From positions 558,001 to 622,000 of the forward strand of contig NZ_UTHA01000001.1 of the NCBI RefSeq assembly GCF_900582195.1: a stretch of DNA of 64,000 bases. Reading direction: 5' to 3'. The DNA is from Pseudomonas viridiflava (GTDB lineage: Bacteria > Pseudomonadota > Gammaproteobacteria > Pseudomonadales > Pseudomonadaceae). Positions 17,911 through 26,318 of this stretch are shown here, piece by piece. The position numbers and the translations under genes are program-made. Numbering within the stretch: position 1 is the stretch's first letter; each line of letters starts with the position of its first letter. The notes beneath the pieces are model-generated. The model had not been told where the DNA came from. It saw only the letters and a program-made list of their open reading frames with translations, and searched no databases.

Positions 17911-17955
17911 GACCGCTGCAACCGAGTAAAAATCCTGGTTGAGGATCTCGCGGTC
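17911..17955. repeat. nested inverted repeat between the two autotransporters
   Basis: GACCGC (17911-17916) pairs with GCGGTC (17950-17955), and inside it CAACC pairs with GGTTG. It lies 42 bp after the first autotransporter's stop. It has no T-tract of its own and sits just before the 17971 hairpin. Confidence 0.5.
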
Positions 17956-17970
17956 ATTTTCTACAAAACG

Positions 17971-18020
17971 ATCCGATGTCGCCTGCAAGCCTGCGGGAAG
18001 CAGCCGACATCGGATTTTTT
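17971..18020 (+). terminator. terminator or attenuator hairpin between the autotransporters
   Basis: Perfect 11-bp arms ATCCGATGTCG (17971-17981) and CGACATCGGAT (18005-18015) are separated by 23 bases and followed by six T. It can end the first autotransporter's transcript. As it is only 45 bp upstream of the next ATG and no promoter is clearly visible in between, it may equally attenuate read-through into the second gene. Confidence 0.75.
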
Positions 18021-18065
18021 GGGCATCAATAGAGTTGGGTCTCCTGCTAATAGAGGCTCGACTCA

Positions 18066-20342
18066 ATGCCCTTTCAACACACCTGCAAACCGAAACATCT
18101 GGCTTTGGCGATTGCACTGGCAATCGGCTGCGTAGAAACCTCGATAGCGCAGCAACCCGAATCACCCGTCGCCGCAGAAACAGAAGACAGCAAGCCGCGA
18201 AAAAAAGCGCGCACCCCCAAGGCGCCGGCCCCCGCCGTTCCAGATGACGTGATGGAACCGATCGAAGACCTCTTTGCGGTCGAGGAATTTATCGGCCCGC
18301 TCGAACATACTTCGCCGTTCCTCAGAAACTTGAGAAAGCCCGTCGCAACGGTGAACTTTGACGATGCTTTTTACGCGGATCTGGAGTTTCCCGAGGTCGT
18401 CATGGTGGAAAGAGATGACGACGAGTTTGACCTGCTCGATCCTTTTGATCGGGACATGTATGCCTACACAACGGCAGTTTCGTTTCTTTCCCATCCCGTT
18501 GAGAGCGTCGATGGTGTGTCCGTGCAACTGGGCGAAGGAGACGATTTACTGGTGATCAATAACGGTGCTCGCTGGAGTGGGCGCCTGGACGGTGGCACCG
18601 GCATCAATGGCTTGCAACTCAACGGAACCGAGGGCGGCGAGATCGGTGAGACGCGCAATTTTTCGAGTCTGCGTGTCGCCCGCGGCCTATGGACGCTCAG
18701 CCATGAGTTTGTCGGTGATGCAGACGTCAAGTCCGGCGCGGGACTGATCAACTACGGCTCGATTGGCGGAGTTACCGTAAACAAAGGTGCGGTGTTCGGT
18801 GGTTCCGGCGATGTTGCCAACTTGTACGTCGGCGGATCGCTGGCGGCAACCAGGCCGCATGGAGCGCCCCGAATTCAGGGTGATCTGGAGTTCGCTGAAG
18901 ACGCAATATTTTCCTATGGCGTTTCTACCGATGGTGGAGCAGACCCCGTTGTCGTCAAAGGTACCGCAATTTTGGGAGGCGCTCAGGTCCAGGTTCACGG
19001 TGTGCCCGGGAACTACGCGGACAACACCCAACACTTGATTCTGACCGCCGACGCCATTGAAGGAGAATTCGGCAAGGTCACTACCAACCTCGCCTATATG
19101 ACTCCGACGCTGTCCTATGAAGAACAACGGGTGAACCTGAACTACACCCGCAGTGCAGTTGCGCTCGCAGACCTTGCAAAGACCCGCAATGGACGTTCAG
19201 TCGCCAACAGTATTGTCGAACCGATGGTGCGCGCAACAACAGAGGTGAAACGCACTAACGCTGCCGCCCCGCCGACATCACCTCAAGCAACAAAGCCCTC
19301 GAACCTCGCCGTCGCGGCGTTGTTGACCAGCGACAAAACCACCGCCCCTGTCGCCATCGAACAACTTGCCGCCAGCAGTAACGCCAACCTCGCCAAAGCC
19401 ACGCTGAGCAGCATCACTCCGGTGAGCGCAAGCATGCTCTCGGCCATGCAGCAATTGAACAGCCGTTACGGCTCTGCCTACGGTTCCGGCAACTCACCAC
19501 GTCAGGCGGCTGGCGGCGCCGATTCCGGTCGGGTGTGGATTCAGGCGATCGGCCATGGCGGCAAGGTCGACCGCGACTTCGACACCACCCTCAAACACGC
19601 CACCCAAGGCCTGGTCATGGGCGCCGACTGGCGGCTGGATGAGCAATGGCATGTCGGCCTGGTCGGCGGTAAGGCGCAGACCAGACTCGACGCCCGACAC
19701 TACGATGGCGACCTTGACAGCTGGCATCTCGGTGCCTACGCCGTGCGTCAGGACGGACCGTTCTCACTGCGTCTCGGAGCAACCTATGCCAGTCATGACG
19801 GCGACAGCAAACGTCGCGTGGCCTTCAACGGCTTCAGCGATCGCCTCAAGGGCAACTATGACGCCAACACTCAGCAAGCCTTTGCCGAACTGGCGGTCAA
19901 CATTGGCCGGCACAACGCGACGCTCGAGCCATTCGCCAGCGTCGGTTATCAGCGCTATCAGCGCGACAGCTACAGCGAAAAAGGCGGGGACGCGGCGCTG
20001 AAAGTCTTCGGGCAAACCCGCGACAACCTCAGCAGTACCTTTGGCCTGCGCACGGCGAAAATCAATCGGCTGGATAACGGCATGACACTGACGCCGCGAT
20101 TCAGTGCGGGCTGGAAGCACACCTTTGGCGAGATCGAAAGCGACACCCGCCAGCAACTGGTCAAGGGTGGCAAACGCTTTGAAATTGCCGGTGCAGCACT
20201 GGATCGAAACAGCCTGTCCGTGGATGCCGGCCTTGATCTCGGGCTGTCTGCCAACCACACGGTCGGCGTTGGTCTGACCGGTGAAATGGCCACGGACAGC
20301 CGGACTCACGGCCTGATGGGTCAATGGCGCATGGCGTTCTGA
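18066..20342 (+). CDS. autotransporter with short acidic passenger, paralogue of the previous gene
   Basis: A 758-residue autotransporter with a signal peptide (residues 1-29, ending near ETSIAQ). A Lys/Pro-rich stretch (RKKARTPKAPAPAVP) and an acidic region (~55-145, with EFPEVVMVERDDDEF) come next, then a short beta-rich passenger. The C-terminal beta-barrel (~487-758) ends in WRMAF. The barrel is closely similar to the preceding gene's (shared FNGFSDR, GYQRY, SSTFGLR, GWKHT), but the passenger lacks the N-x-G-x-I beta-helix repeats. GAGG precedes the ATG. By eye the passenger half has lower GC than the barrel half, which suggests a mosaic gene. The function of the surface part is unknown. 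Confidence 0.9.
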   Translation: MPFQHTCKPKHLALAIALAIGCVETSIAQQPESPVAAETEDSKPRKKARTPKAPAPAVPDDVMEPIEDLFAVEEFIGPLEHTSPFLRNLRKPVATVNFDDAFYADLEFPEVVMVERDDDEFDLLDPFDRDMYAYTTAVSFLSHPVESVDGVSVQLGEGDDLLVINNGARWSGRLDGGTGINGLQLNGTEGGEIGETRNFSSLRVARGLWTLSHEFVGDADVKSGAGLINYGSIGGVTVNKGAVFGGSGDVANLYVGGSLAATRPHGAPRIQGDLEFAEDAIFSYGVSTDGGADPVVVKGTAILGGAQVQVHGVPGNYADNTQHLILTADAIEGEFGKVTTNLAYMTPTLSYEEQRVNLNYTRSAVALADLAKTRNGRSVANSIVEPMVRATTEVKRTNAAAPPTSPQATKPSNLAVAALLTSDKTTAPVAIEQLAASSNANLAKATLSSITPVSASMLSAMQQLNSRYGSAYGSGNSPRQAAGGADSGRVWIQAIGHGGKVDRDFDTTLKHATQGLVMGADWRLDEQWHVGLVGGKAQTRLDARHYDGDLDSWHLGAYAVRQDGPFSLRLGATYASHDGDSKRRVAFNGFSDRLKGNYDANTQQAFAELAVNIGRHNATLEPFASVGYQRYQRDSYSEKGGDAALKVFGQTRDNLSSTFGLRTAKINRLDNGMTLTPRFSAGWKHTFGEIESDTRQQLVKGGKRFEIAGAALDRNSLSVDAGLDLGLSANHTVGVGLTGEMATDSRTHGLMGQWRMAF

Positions 20343-20360
20343 CGGATTGAACATCGTCAC

Positions 20361-20448
20361 TGTGGGAGCGAGCCTGCTCGCGAATGCGATCTGTCGGTTG
20401 AATAAATATCGACTGACACTCCTCTTCGCGAGCAGGCTCGCTCCCACA
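20361..20448. repeat. REPIN (paired inverted REP elements)
   Basis: TGTGGGAGCGAGCCTGCTCG... (20361-20384) and its exact inverse (20425-20448) flank a 40-bp spacer. It lies between convergent genes. Confidence 0.95.
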
Positions 20449-20480
20449 TAAGCCTCATGTGATGCAGACAAATTCCGCAT

Positions 20481-20506
20481 AAAAAAAGGGGAGCACATGC
20501 CCCCCC
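20481..20506 (-). terminator. rho-independent terminator of the pycA-pycB operon
   Basis: Read on the minus strand, a G-rich arm, a short loop with CATGTG and CTCCCC are followed by seven T, 33 bp after the pycB stop. Confidence 0.8.
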
Positions 20507-20538
20507 GAGGTTTAAAGCGTTGGATCGCGGCGGTTATC

Positions 20539-22362
20539 TCAGCCCTCGATCTCGATCAGGATTTCACCCGGATTGACCCGATCACCCTTGGCCACATGAA
20601 TCGCCGTGACCTTGCCGGCAATCGCTGCCTGGACTTCGGTTTCCATCTTCATCGCTTCGGTGATCAGCACAGCCTGGCCGGCCTTGACGGTGTCGCCCTC
20701 CTTGACCAGCACATCGACGATGTTGCCCGGCATGGTGGTGCTGACGTGGCCCGGTGCCGACGCCTGCTTGCGCTTGCTGCTGCCACCGCTGACGAACTCG
20801 TTGAGTGGCTCGAACACCACTTCTTCCGGCATGCCATCGATAGACAGATAGAAGTGACGCTTGCCTTCCGCCTTCACACCGACACCGGTGATGTCGACGC
20901 GGTAGGTTTCGCCGTGGACGTCGATGACGAACTCGGTCGGCACGCCTTCACCGCCCGCCGAAGCAACGCTGCCCGCCTCTGGAATCGGCAGCAGCACTTC
21001 CGGGGTCAGGGTGCCGGCGGCACGCTCTTCGAGGAACTTGCGGCCGATGTCCGGGAACATGGCGAAGGTCAGCACGTCTTCTTCAGACTTGGCCAGTGCG
21101 CCAATGTCGGCACGCAGCTTGGTCATTTCCGGCTTGAGCAGATCGGCCGGACGCACGTCGATGACTTCTTCGCTGCCGATGGCCTGGCGACGCAGTTTCT
21201 CGTTGACCACACCCGGCGCCTTGCCGTAGCCGCCTTGCAGGTACAGCTTCACTTCGTTGGTGATGGTCTTGTAGCGCTCGCCGGCCAGCACGTTGAAGAA
21301 CGCCTGGGTGCCGACGATCTGCGATGTCGGGGTCACCAGCGGCGGGAAGCCGAGGTCTTCACGCACCCGCGGGATTTCCGCGAGCACTTCAGCCATACGG
21401 TTGAGGGCGCCCTGCTCTTTCAACTGGTTGGCGAGGTTGGAGATCATTCCGCCCGGCACCTGGTTGACTTGCACGCGGGTGTCGACGGCGGTGAATTCGC
21501 TTTCAAACTGGTGGTACTTCTTGCGCACGGCGTAGAAGTACAGACCGATCTCTTGCAGCAGCTCAAGGTTCAGACCGGTGTCGAACTCGGTGCCTTTGAG
21601 TGCCGCGACCATCGACTCGGTACCGGGATGGCTGGTACCCGAAGCGAAGCTGGAGATCGCGGTGTCGATGTGGTCGGCGCCGTTTTCGATTGCCTTGAGC
21701 TGGCACATGGTCGCCAGACCAGCCGTGTCGTGGGAATGGATGAACACCGGCAGCGACTGCTCGGCTTTCAATGCACGAACCAGCTCACCGGTAGCGTACG
21801 GAGTCAGCAGACCGGCCATGTCCTTGATCGCCACCGAATCGCAACCCATGGCTTCCATTTGTTTGGCCTGGGTGACGAACGCGTCAATGGTGTGCACCGG
21901 GCTGGTGGTGTAAGCGATGGTGCCTTGGGCATGTTTGCCGGCCGCTTTCACCGCTTCGATGGCCACGCGCAGGTTACGCACGTCGTTCATCGCGTCGAAG
22001 ATGCGGAACACGTCGATGCCGTTTACTGCAGCTTTAGCGACGAAGGCTTTGACCACGTCGTCGCTGTAGTGGCGGTAGCCCAGCAGGTTCTGCCCGCGCA
22101 GGAGCATTTGCAGGCGGGTGTTAGGCAGTGCCGCGCGCAGTTGGCGCAGACGCTCCCACGGGTCTTCTTTCAGAAAGCGTACACAGGCGTCGAAGGTCGC
22201 GCCGCCCCAGCATTCCAGCGACCAGTAGCCGACTTTGTCGAGTTTGTCGCAGATCGGCAGCATGTCTTCGGTGCGCATGCGGGTGGCGAGCAGCGATTGG
22301 TGAGCGTCGCGCAGGATGGTATCGGTGACATGTATTTTTTTAGAAACTGGGGTCTTGGACAT
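20539..22362 (-). CDS. pycB: pyruvate carboxylase subunit B (carboxyltransferase plus biotin carrier)
   Basis: A 607-residue subunit of the two-subunit, biotin-dependent pyruvate carboxylase that makes oxaloacetate in the cytoplasm. It has an N-terminal TIM-barrel carboxyltransferase domain (VTDTILRDAHQSLLATRM; the catalytic Lys in SVAIKDMAGLL; HSHDT metal ligands). A PYC/OADA domain follows, then a C-terminal biotinyl domain with EAMKMET, where the Lys carries biotin. I start it at ATG 22362 (TGAGGA upstream), not at the upstream in-frame ATG. It resembles OadA of sodium-pump decarboxylases, but no membrane beta subunit is present and the partner is pycA, so carboxylation is the role. Confidence 0.95.
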   Translation of the reverse strand: MSKTPVSKKIHVTDTILRDAHQSLLATRMRTEDMLPICDKLDKVGYWSLECWGGATFDACVRFLKEDPWERLRQLRAALPNTRLQMLLRGQNLLGYRHYSDDVVKAFVAKAAVNGIDVFRIFDAMNDVRNLRVAIEAVKAAGKHAQGTIAYTTSPVHTIDAFVTQAKQMEAMGCDSVAIKDMAGLLTPYATGELVRALKAEQSLPVFIHSHDTAGLATMCQLKAIENGADHIDTAISSFASGTSHPGTESMVAALKGTEFDTGLNLELLQEIGLYFYAVRKKYHQFESEFTAVDTRVQVNQVPGGMISNLANQLKEQGALNRMAEVLAEIPRVREDLGFPPLVTPTSQIVGTQAFFNVLAGERYKTITNEVKLYLQGGYGKAPGVVNEKLRRQAIGSEEVIDVRPADLLKPEMTKLRADIGALAKSEEDVLTFAMFPDIGRKFLEERAAGTLTPEVLLPIPEAGSVASAGGEGVPTEFVIDVHGETYRVDITGVGVKAEGKRHFYLSIDGMPEEVVFEPLNEFVSGGSSKRKQASAPGHVSTTMPGNIVDVLVKEGDTVKAGQAVLITEAMKMETEVQAAIAGKVTAIHVAKGDRVNPGEILIEIEG

Positions 22363-22373
22363 TGTTGTATTCC

Positions 22374-23789
22374 TCACAGGCCTGCGTGGGCGGCGATGGC
22401 GGCGGCGATGGCCAGGGCCAGCTCTTCGGGTTTGCGCTTGATCGAGTAGTTGGTCAGTTCAGGGTGGCTTTCAACGAAGCTGGTATTGAACTGACCGCTA
22501 CGGAATTCCGGGTTGCGCAGGATTTCCTGGTAATAGGCAGCGGTGGTTTTCACGCCTTGCAGACGCATGTCGTCCAGCGCACGCAGGCCACGATCCATCG
22601 CCTCTTCCCAGGTCAGTGCCCAGACCACCAGTTTCAGGCACATCGAGTCGTAGAACGGCGGAATGGTGTAGCCGGTGTAGATCGCCGTGTCGGTGCGCAC
22701 ACCTGGACCGCCGGGGGCGTAGTAACGGGTGATCTTGCCGAAGCTCGGCAGGAAGTTGTTCTTCGGGTCTTCGGCGTTGATGCGGAACTGCAACGCGAAA
22801 CCACGGTGCTGAATGTCCTCCTGCTTCACCGACAGCGGCAGGCCTGAGGCGATGCGGATCTGCTCGCGGACGATGTCGATCCCGGTGATTTCTTCGGTGA
22901 TGGTGTGTTCCACCTGCACCCGGGTGTTCATCTCCATGAAGTACACCTCGCCTTCGGCGAGCAGGAACTCCACGGTCCCGGCATTCTCGTAACCCACCGC
23001 CTTGGCCGCACGCACCGACAGGTCGCCGATGTAGGCACGCTGTTCCGGGGTCAACTGCGGACTCGGAGCGATTTCGATGAGCTTCTGGTTGCGACGCTGG
23101 ATCGAGCAGTCACGCTCGAACAGGTGCACGACGTTGCCGAAGCTGTCGCCGAGGATTTGCGCTTCGATGTGCTTGGGGTTAACGATGCATTTTTCCAGGA
23201 ACACTTCGGCAGAACCGAACGCCTTGGTCGCTTCGGAAATCACCCGAGGGAAATTCTGTTCCAGTTCTTCGCGGCTGTTGCAGCGACGGATGCCACGACC
23301 GCCACCACCGGAGGTGGCCTTGAGCATGACCGGGTAACCGATGCGGTCGCCCTCGGCCAAGGCTTCTTCGATGTCGGCAACGTTGCCTTCGGTGCCCGGC
23401 GTCACCGGGACGCCCGCCTTGATCATGCTGCGGCGCGCTTCGGTCTTGTCGCCCATGCGGCGAATGACTTCCGCCGACGGGCCAATGAATTTGATCCCGC
23501 GCTCGGCGCAGATATCAGCCAGCTCAGCGTTTTCCGAGAGGAAGCCGTAACCGGGGTGCAGTGCATCGCAGCCGGTTTCGACGGCGAGGTTCACCAGCTT
23601 GCGCGGATTCAGGTAACCGGCCAGTGGCTCGGCACCGATGCTGTGGGCCTCGTCCGCACGCTTCACATGCAGCGCATGGCGGTCGGCGTCGGAAAAAATC
23701 GCAACCGAGCGAATGCCCATTTCGGCGCAGGCTCGCACGATTCGTACGGCAATCTCACCACGGTTGGCGATCAGGATCTTTGTTATCAC
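22374..23789 (-). CDS. pycA: pyruvate carboxylase subunit A (biotin carboxylase)
   Basis: A 471-residue biotin carboxylase that uses ATP and bicarbonate to carboxylate the biotin on PycB. It has the ATP-grasp features: KILIANRGEIAVRI at the N-terminus, HPGYGFLSEN, the Gly-rich loop KATSGGGGRGIRR, EKCIVNPKHIE, and MNTRVQVEHTITEE with the catalytic Glu and Arg. I choose GTG 23789 (VITKILIANRGE), preceded by AGGGA; translation from the earlier in-frame start would add residues not seen in the family. It lies 11 bp upstream of pycB in one operon, divergent from the LysR gene. Confidence 0.95.
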   Translation of the reverse strand: MITKILIANRGEIAVRIVRACAEMGIRSVAIFSDADRHALHVKRADEAHSIGAEPLAGYLNPRKLVNLAVETGCDALHPGYGFLSENAELADICAERGIKFIGPSAEVIRRMGDKTEARRSMIKAGVPVTPGTEGNVADIEEALAEGDRIGYPVMLKATSGGGGRGIRRCNSREELEQNFPRVISEATKAFGSAEVFLEKCIVNPKHIEAQILGDSFGNVVHLFERDCSIQRRNQKLIEIAPSPQLTPEQRAYIGDLSVRAAKAVGYENAGTVEFLLAEGEVYFMEMNTRVQVEHTITEEITGIDIVREQIRIASGLPLSVKQEDIQHRGFALQFRINAEDPKNNFLPSFGKITRYYAPGGPGVRTDTAIYTGYTIPPFYDSMCLKLVVWALTWEEAMDRGLRALDDMRLQGVKTTAAYYQEILRNPEFRSGQFNTSFVESHPELTNYSIKRKPEELALAIAAAIAAHAGL

Positions 23790-23852
23790 TTGGAGGTTCC
23801 CTTGAGCCGGTGGCACCACGACCTGCTAGACCCAGGTCGACGCGTGACCAAA

Positions 23853-23953
23853 TGTTTCAATTTAGTCGCAGGTCCACACTAGCGCTCATGAGGGATTAAC
23901 AAAAATGAATAAAAATTGGGTCAGGCATAAGTAAAGACTTATAGTTGAAACAT
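23853..23953. promoter_or_regulatory. long-range inverted repeat in the pycA/pycR intergenic region
   Basis: ATGTTTCAA (23853-23861) and TTGAAACAT (23945-23953) are exact 9-bp complements 83 bp apart, flanking the LysR-type palindrome. They could mark a pair of regulator sites; evidence is the symmetry only. Confidence 0.35.
23927..23942. promoter_or_regulatory. LysR-type palindrome between pycA and pycR
   Basis: ATAAGT-AAAG-ACTTAT is a perfect 6+4+6 inverted repeat in an AT-rich stretch between divergent pycA and its LysR regulator. It is a good candidate PycR operator. Confidence 0.55.
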
Positions 23954-23977
23954 CAGCCCGCCGTCAGAGCCTTTAAA

Positions 23978-24940
23978 ATGCGTAAGTCCTTGATGCGTAT
24001 GACATTGCGTCAATTGCAGATCTTCAACGAAGTGTGTGATTTGCGCTCCTACAGCCGTGCAGCCGAGGAAATGTCCCTCACACAACCGGCCGTCAGCCTA
24101 CAGATTCGTCAGCTTGAAGAGCTGATTGGCCAACCATTATTCGATTATGTCGGCAAAAAACTCTACATGACCGAAGCCGCTGAAGCCTTGCAGCGTGCCA
24201 GTCGAGACATTTTCGGGCGCCTGGAAAACCTCGATATGCAGCTGTCGGACATGCAGGGCTCGCTGCAAGGTCAGTTGAAACTGGCAGTCGAATCGAGCGC
24301 CAAATACTTCGTCCCGCACCTTTTCGCCGCGTTCAAGCGCCAGCATCCGGAAGTGAATCTGCAACTGACCGTGGTCAACCGTGGCCAAGTGATCCGCCGA
24401 CTTTCCGATAACCGCGATGACTTGGTAATCATGTCGATGGTGCCACAGGACATGGGCCTGGAATTCCTGCCATTTCTCAACAACCCGATTGTTGCCGTGG
24501 CGCGTCCGGATCATCCGTTGGCACACATGGGCCCGTTGCGGTTACAGGATCTGGAACCCTACACACTGCTGATCCGCGAGCCCGGCTCGGGTACGCGACT
24601 GGCGTGTGAAGAGTATTTCAAAGAGAAGCGCGTGCACTTCACCCAAACTCAGGAAGTGGCCTCGGCTGAAGCGCAGCGCGAGTGTGTGCAAGCGGGTCTG
24701 GGCCTGGCGCTGTTGACGCGCCACGCCCTGAACCTGGAGCTGGCGACCGGCGGACTCGTCGAGCTGCCGGTCGAGGAATTGCCGCTATTCCGTAGCTGGT
24801 GTCTGGTGCAAGCGAAAGCCAAACGCTTGTCACCGGTGGCGCACGCCTTCCTGGCGTTTATCCGCAGCGAACGGGTGCAGATCAGCGCGCTGGTTGAGCG
24901 TTTCGACGGGAAGCTGCGGGTGCCGCCTGCCAGTGAGTGA
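23978..24940 (+). CDS. pycR: LysR-family regulator of pyruvate carboxylase
   Basis: A LysR regulator of about 320 residues. The N-terminal HTH (TLRQLQIFNEVCDLRSYSRAAEEMSLTQPAVSLQIRQLEELIGQPLF) is followed by a helical linker and a two-lobe effector-binding domain from ~100. It is divergent from pycA, as is the P. aeruginosa LysR regulator PycR (PA5437), which also borders an RpiR-type gene, so orthology is likely. The start is uncertain: ATG 23978 or the upstream ATG at 23945, neither with a strong ribosome site; 23978 gives the shorter N-terminus normal for the family. The last 59 bp overlap a small convergent gene. Confidence 0.87.
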   Translation: MRKSLMRMTLRQLQIFNEVCDLRSYSRAAEEMSLTQPAVSLQIRQLEELIGQPLFDYVGKKLYMTEAAEALQRASRDIFGRLENLDMQLSDMQGSLQGQLKLAVESSAKYFVPHLFAAFKRQHPEVNLQLTVVNRGQVIRRLSDNRDDLVIMSMVPQDMGLEFLPFLNNPIVAVARPDHPLAHMGPLRLQDLEPYTLLIREPGSGTRLACEEYFKEKRVHFTQTQEVASAEAQRECVQAGLGLALLTRHALNLELATGGLVELPVEELPLFRSWCLVQAKAKRLSPVAHAFLAFIRSERVQISALVERFDGKLRVPPASE

Positions 24941-25085
24941 TCTCGGGAAAGTCGCCGATTTCGGCTTGAAGCTGACGGAGTTCGAAGCGATCTTCGATAG
25001 CGCGACGGAATTCCATGCGGCGCTGGTCTTCCTGCTGACGACGGGTTTTCGCGGCGCTGTTGCGTTCTTCGTAGGGCTGAGCCAT
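24882..25085 (-). CDS. small basic protein, PA3496-like
   Basis: A 67-residue, highly charged protein starting MAQPYEERNSAAKTRRQQ with a following EDQRRMEFRRAIED helix. It recalls the short Pseudomonas proteins annotated as PA3496 family (putative envelope integrity), whose role is not established. A clear ribosome site (GGGAG, 8 bases before the ATG) supports it as real. It is convergent with pycR and overlaps its 3' end by 59 bp, so the residues after ~48 are constrained by pycR coding. No signal peptide or membrane segment is seen. Confidence 0.7.
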   Translation of the reverse strand: MAQPYEERNSAAKTRRQQEDQRRMEFRRAIEDRFELRQLQAEIGDFPEITHWQAAPAASRRNAQPAR

Positions 25086-25205
25086 TTCGAGTCTCCCAAG
25101 GCGATTACGGGAGTTTTACGATAGGCGGGAGGGATGACGGTTTGGCTGCACGGGGATGACAGTGCGATGAAACTTACGCAGGGATGTGGTGTTTTTGAGG
25201 ACGCC

Positions 25206-25297
25206 TTCGCGAGCAGGCTCGCTCCCACATTTGATCTCGGTATGACACAGAATTTATGTACACCGGAGATCCCCTGTGGGAGCGAGCCTGCTCGCGA
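25206..25297. repeat. REPIN (paired inverted REP elements)
   Basis: TTCGCGAGCAGGCTCGCTCC... (25206-25229) and its inverse (25275-25297) flank a 45-bp spacer. It lies between the small gene and the rpiR-type gene. Confidence 0.95.
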
Positions 25298-25324
25298 TCA
25301 CGGTCGGAACGACCTTAGATGGCT

Positions 25325-26191
25325 TCAGTCATCCAGCGCCTTGGCGGCCTTGGGCGACAAGCGCAAGCTACGCAAACTGCGCTTCACGCTCTTGAGGTGA
25401 TTGACCAGACTCGGCCCGCGCGCCATGGCCACGCCCATCGCCAGCACATCGATCACCACAAGGTGCGCAATGCGCGAAGTCAGCGGCGTGTAGATTTCCG
25501 TATCCTCATGCACATCGATCGCCAGATTGACCGTCGACAGCTCGGCCAACGGTGTCTGGCTCGGGCACAGGGTAATCAGCGAAGCCCCACTCTCGCGCAC
25601 CAGATTGGCGGTGATCAGCAGATCCTTGGAGCGCCCCGACTGGGAAATGCAGATCGCCACGTCGGTCGGTTTCAACGTCACCGCCGACATCGCCTGCATG
25701 TGCGGATCGGAATACGCCGCCGCGGTCAGCAACAGACGGAAGAACTTGTGCTGTGCATCCGCCGCCACCGCGCCCGACGCGCCGAAGCCGTAGAACTCGA
25801 CCCGCTGCGCCTGCGACATCAGCGTCACCGCACGCTGCAACTCGATCGGGTCGAGCTTCTCGCGAACCTCCATCAAAGTGTGCAAGGTGGTGTCGAAAAT
25901 CTTCAGGCTGTAATCGGCAACCGAGTCGTCTTCATGGATCGCGAACTGGCCGAAGCTGGCACCGGCGGCCAGGCTTTGCGCCAGTTTGAGTTTGAGATCC
26001 TGAAAACCGGAACAACCGATGGCGCGACAGAAGCGCACGATGGTCGGCTCACTGATGCCGACGCTGTGGGCCAGGTCGGCCATGGAACTGTGCATCACCG
26101 CCGCAGGGTCAAGCAGCACGTGGTCGGCGACCTTGAGCTCCGACTTGCGTAACAGGTGACGTGACTGGGCAATGTGTTGCAGCAGATTCAA
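25325..26191 (-). CDS. RpiR/MurR-family regulator, HexR paralogue
   Basis: A 288-residue regulator with an N-terminal HTH_6 domain (SMADLAHSVGISEPTIVRFCRAIGCSGFQDLKLKLAQSL) and a C-terminal SIS sugar-phosphate-binding domain from ~125 (VEFYGFGASGAVAADAQHKF, ISQSGRSKDLL, TSRIAHLVVIDVLAMG). It resembles HexR, which senses KDPG and controls glucose catabolism, but differs in many residues. In P. aeruginosa an RpiR-type gene (PA5438) holds the same place next to pycR. It probably senses a sugar phosphate. A HexR-type palindrome lies 40 bp upstream of its start, suggesting self-control or control by HexR. Confidence 0.88.
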   Translation of the reverse strand: MNLLQHIAQSRHLLRKSELKVADHVLLDPAAVMHSSMADLAHSVGISEPTIVRFCRAIGCSGFQDLKLKLAQSLAAGASFGQFAIHEDDSVADYSLKIFDTTLHTLMEVREKLDPIELQRAVTLMSQAQRVEFYGFGASGAVAADAQHKFFRLLLTAAAYSDPHMQAMSAVTLKPTDVAICISQSGRSKDLLITANLVRESGASLITLCPSQTPLAELSTVNLAIDVHEDTEIYTPLTSRIAHLVVIDVLAMGVAMARGPSLVNHLKSVKRSLRSLRLSPKAAKALDD

Positions 26192-26230
26192 GGGGCTGGA
26201 CTCTTCTTATGGGCAGGGATGTAGCACGCT

Positions 26231-26245
26231 TGTAGTTATACTACA
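26231..26245. promoter_or_regulatory. HexR-type operator upstream of the rpiR-family gene
   Basis: TGTAGTTATACTACA has perfect TGTAGT/ACTACA arms around TAT. It fits the form TGTARTWWWAYTACA that I recall for HexR-regulated sites in gamma-proteobacteria. It lies 40 bp upstream of the start codon. Confidence 0.65.
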
Positions 26246-26318
26246 TGAATTGGCTTTTTGCCTGCTCAATGCGTAACTCCATGTCCCCGTATCAGGCGCG
26301 ATAAGGTGCATGTAGCCC

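Noticed and set aside
20497..22449. 650-codon open frame on the plus strand
   Set aside because: Antisense to pycB, which has clear motifs and a ribosome site; no recognisable domain in the antisense frame.
24830..25228. 132-codon frame starting MGASLLAK
   Set aside because: It begins inside a REPIN, and the same peptide start appears at several REPs; the real small gene is 24882-25085 in another frame.
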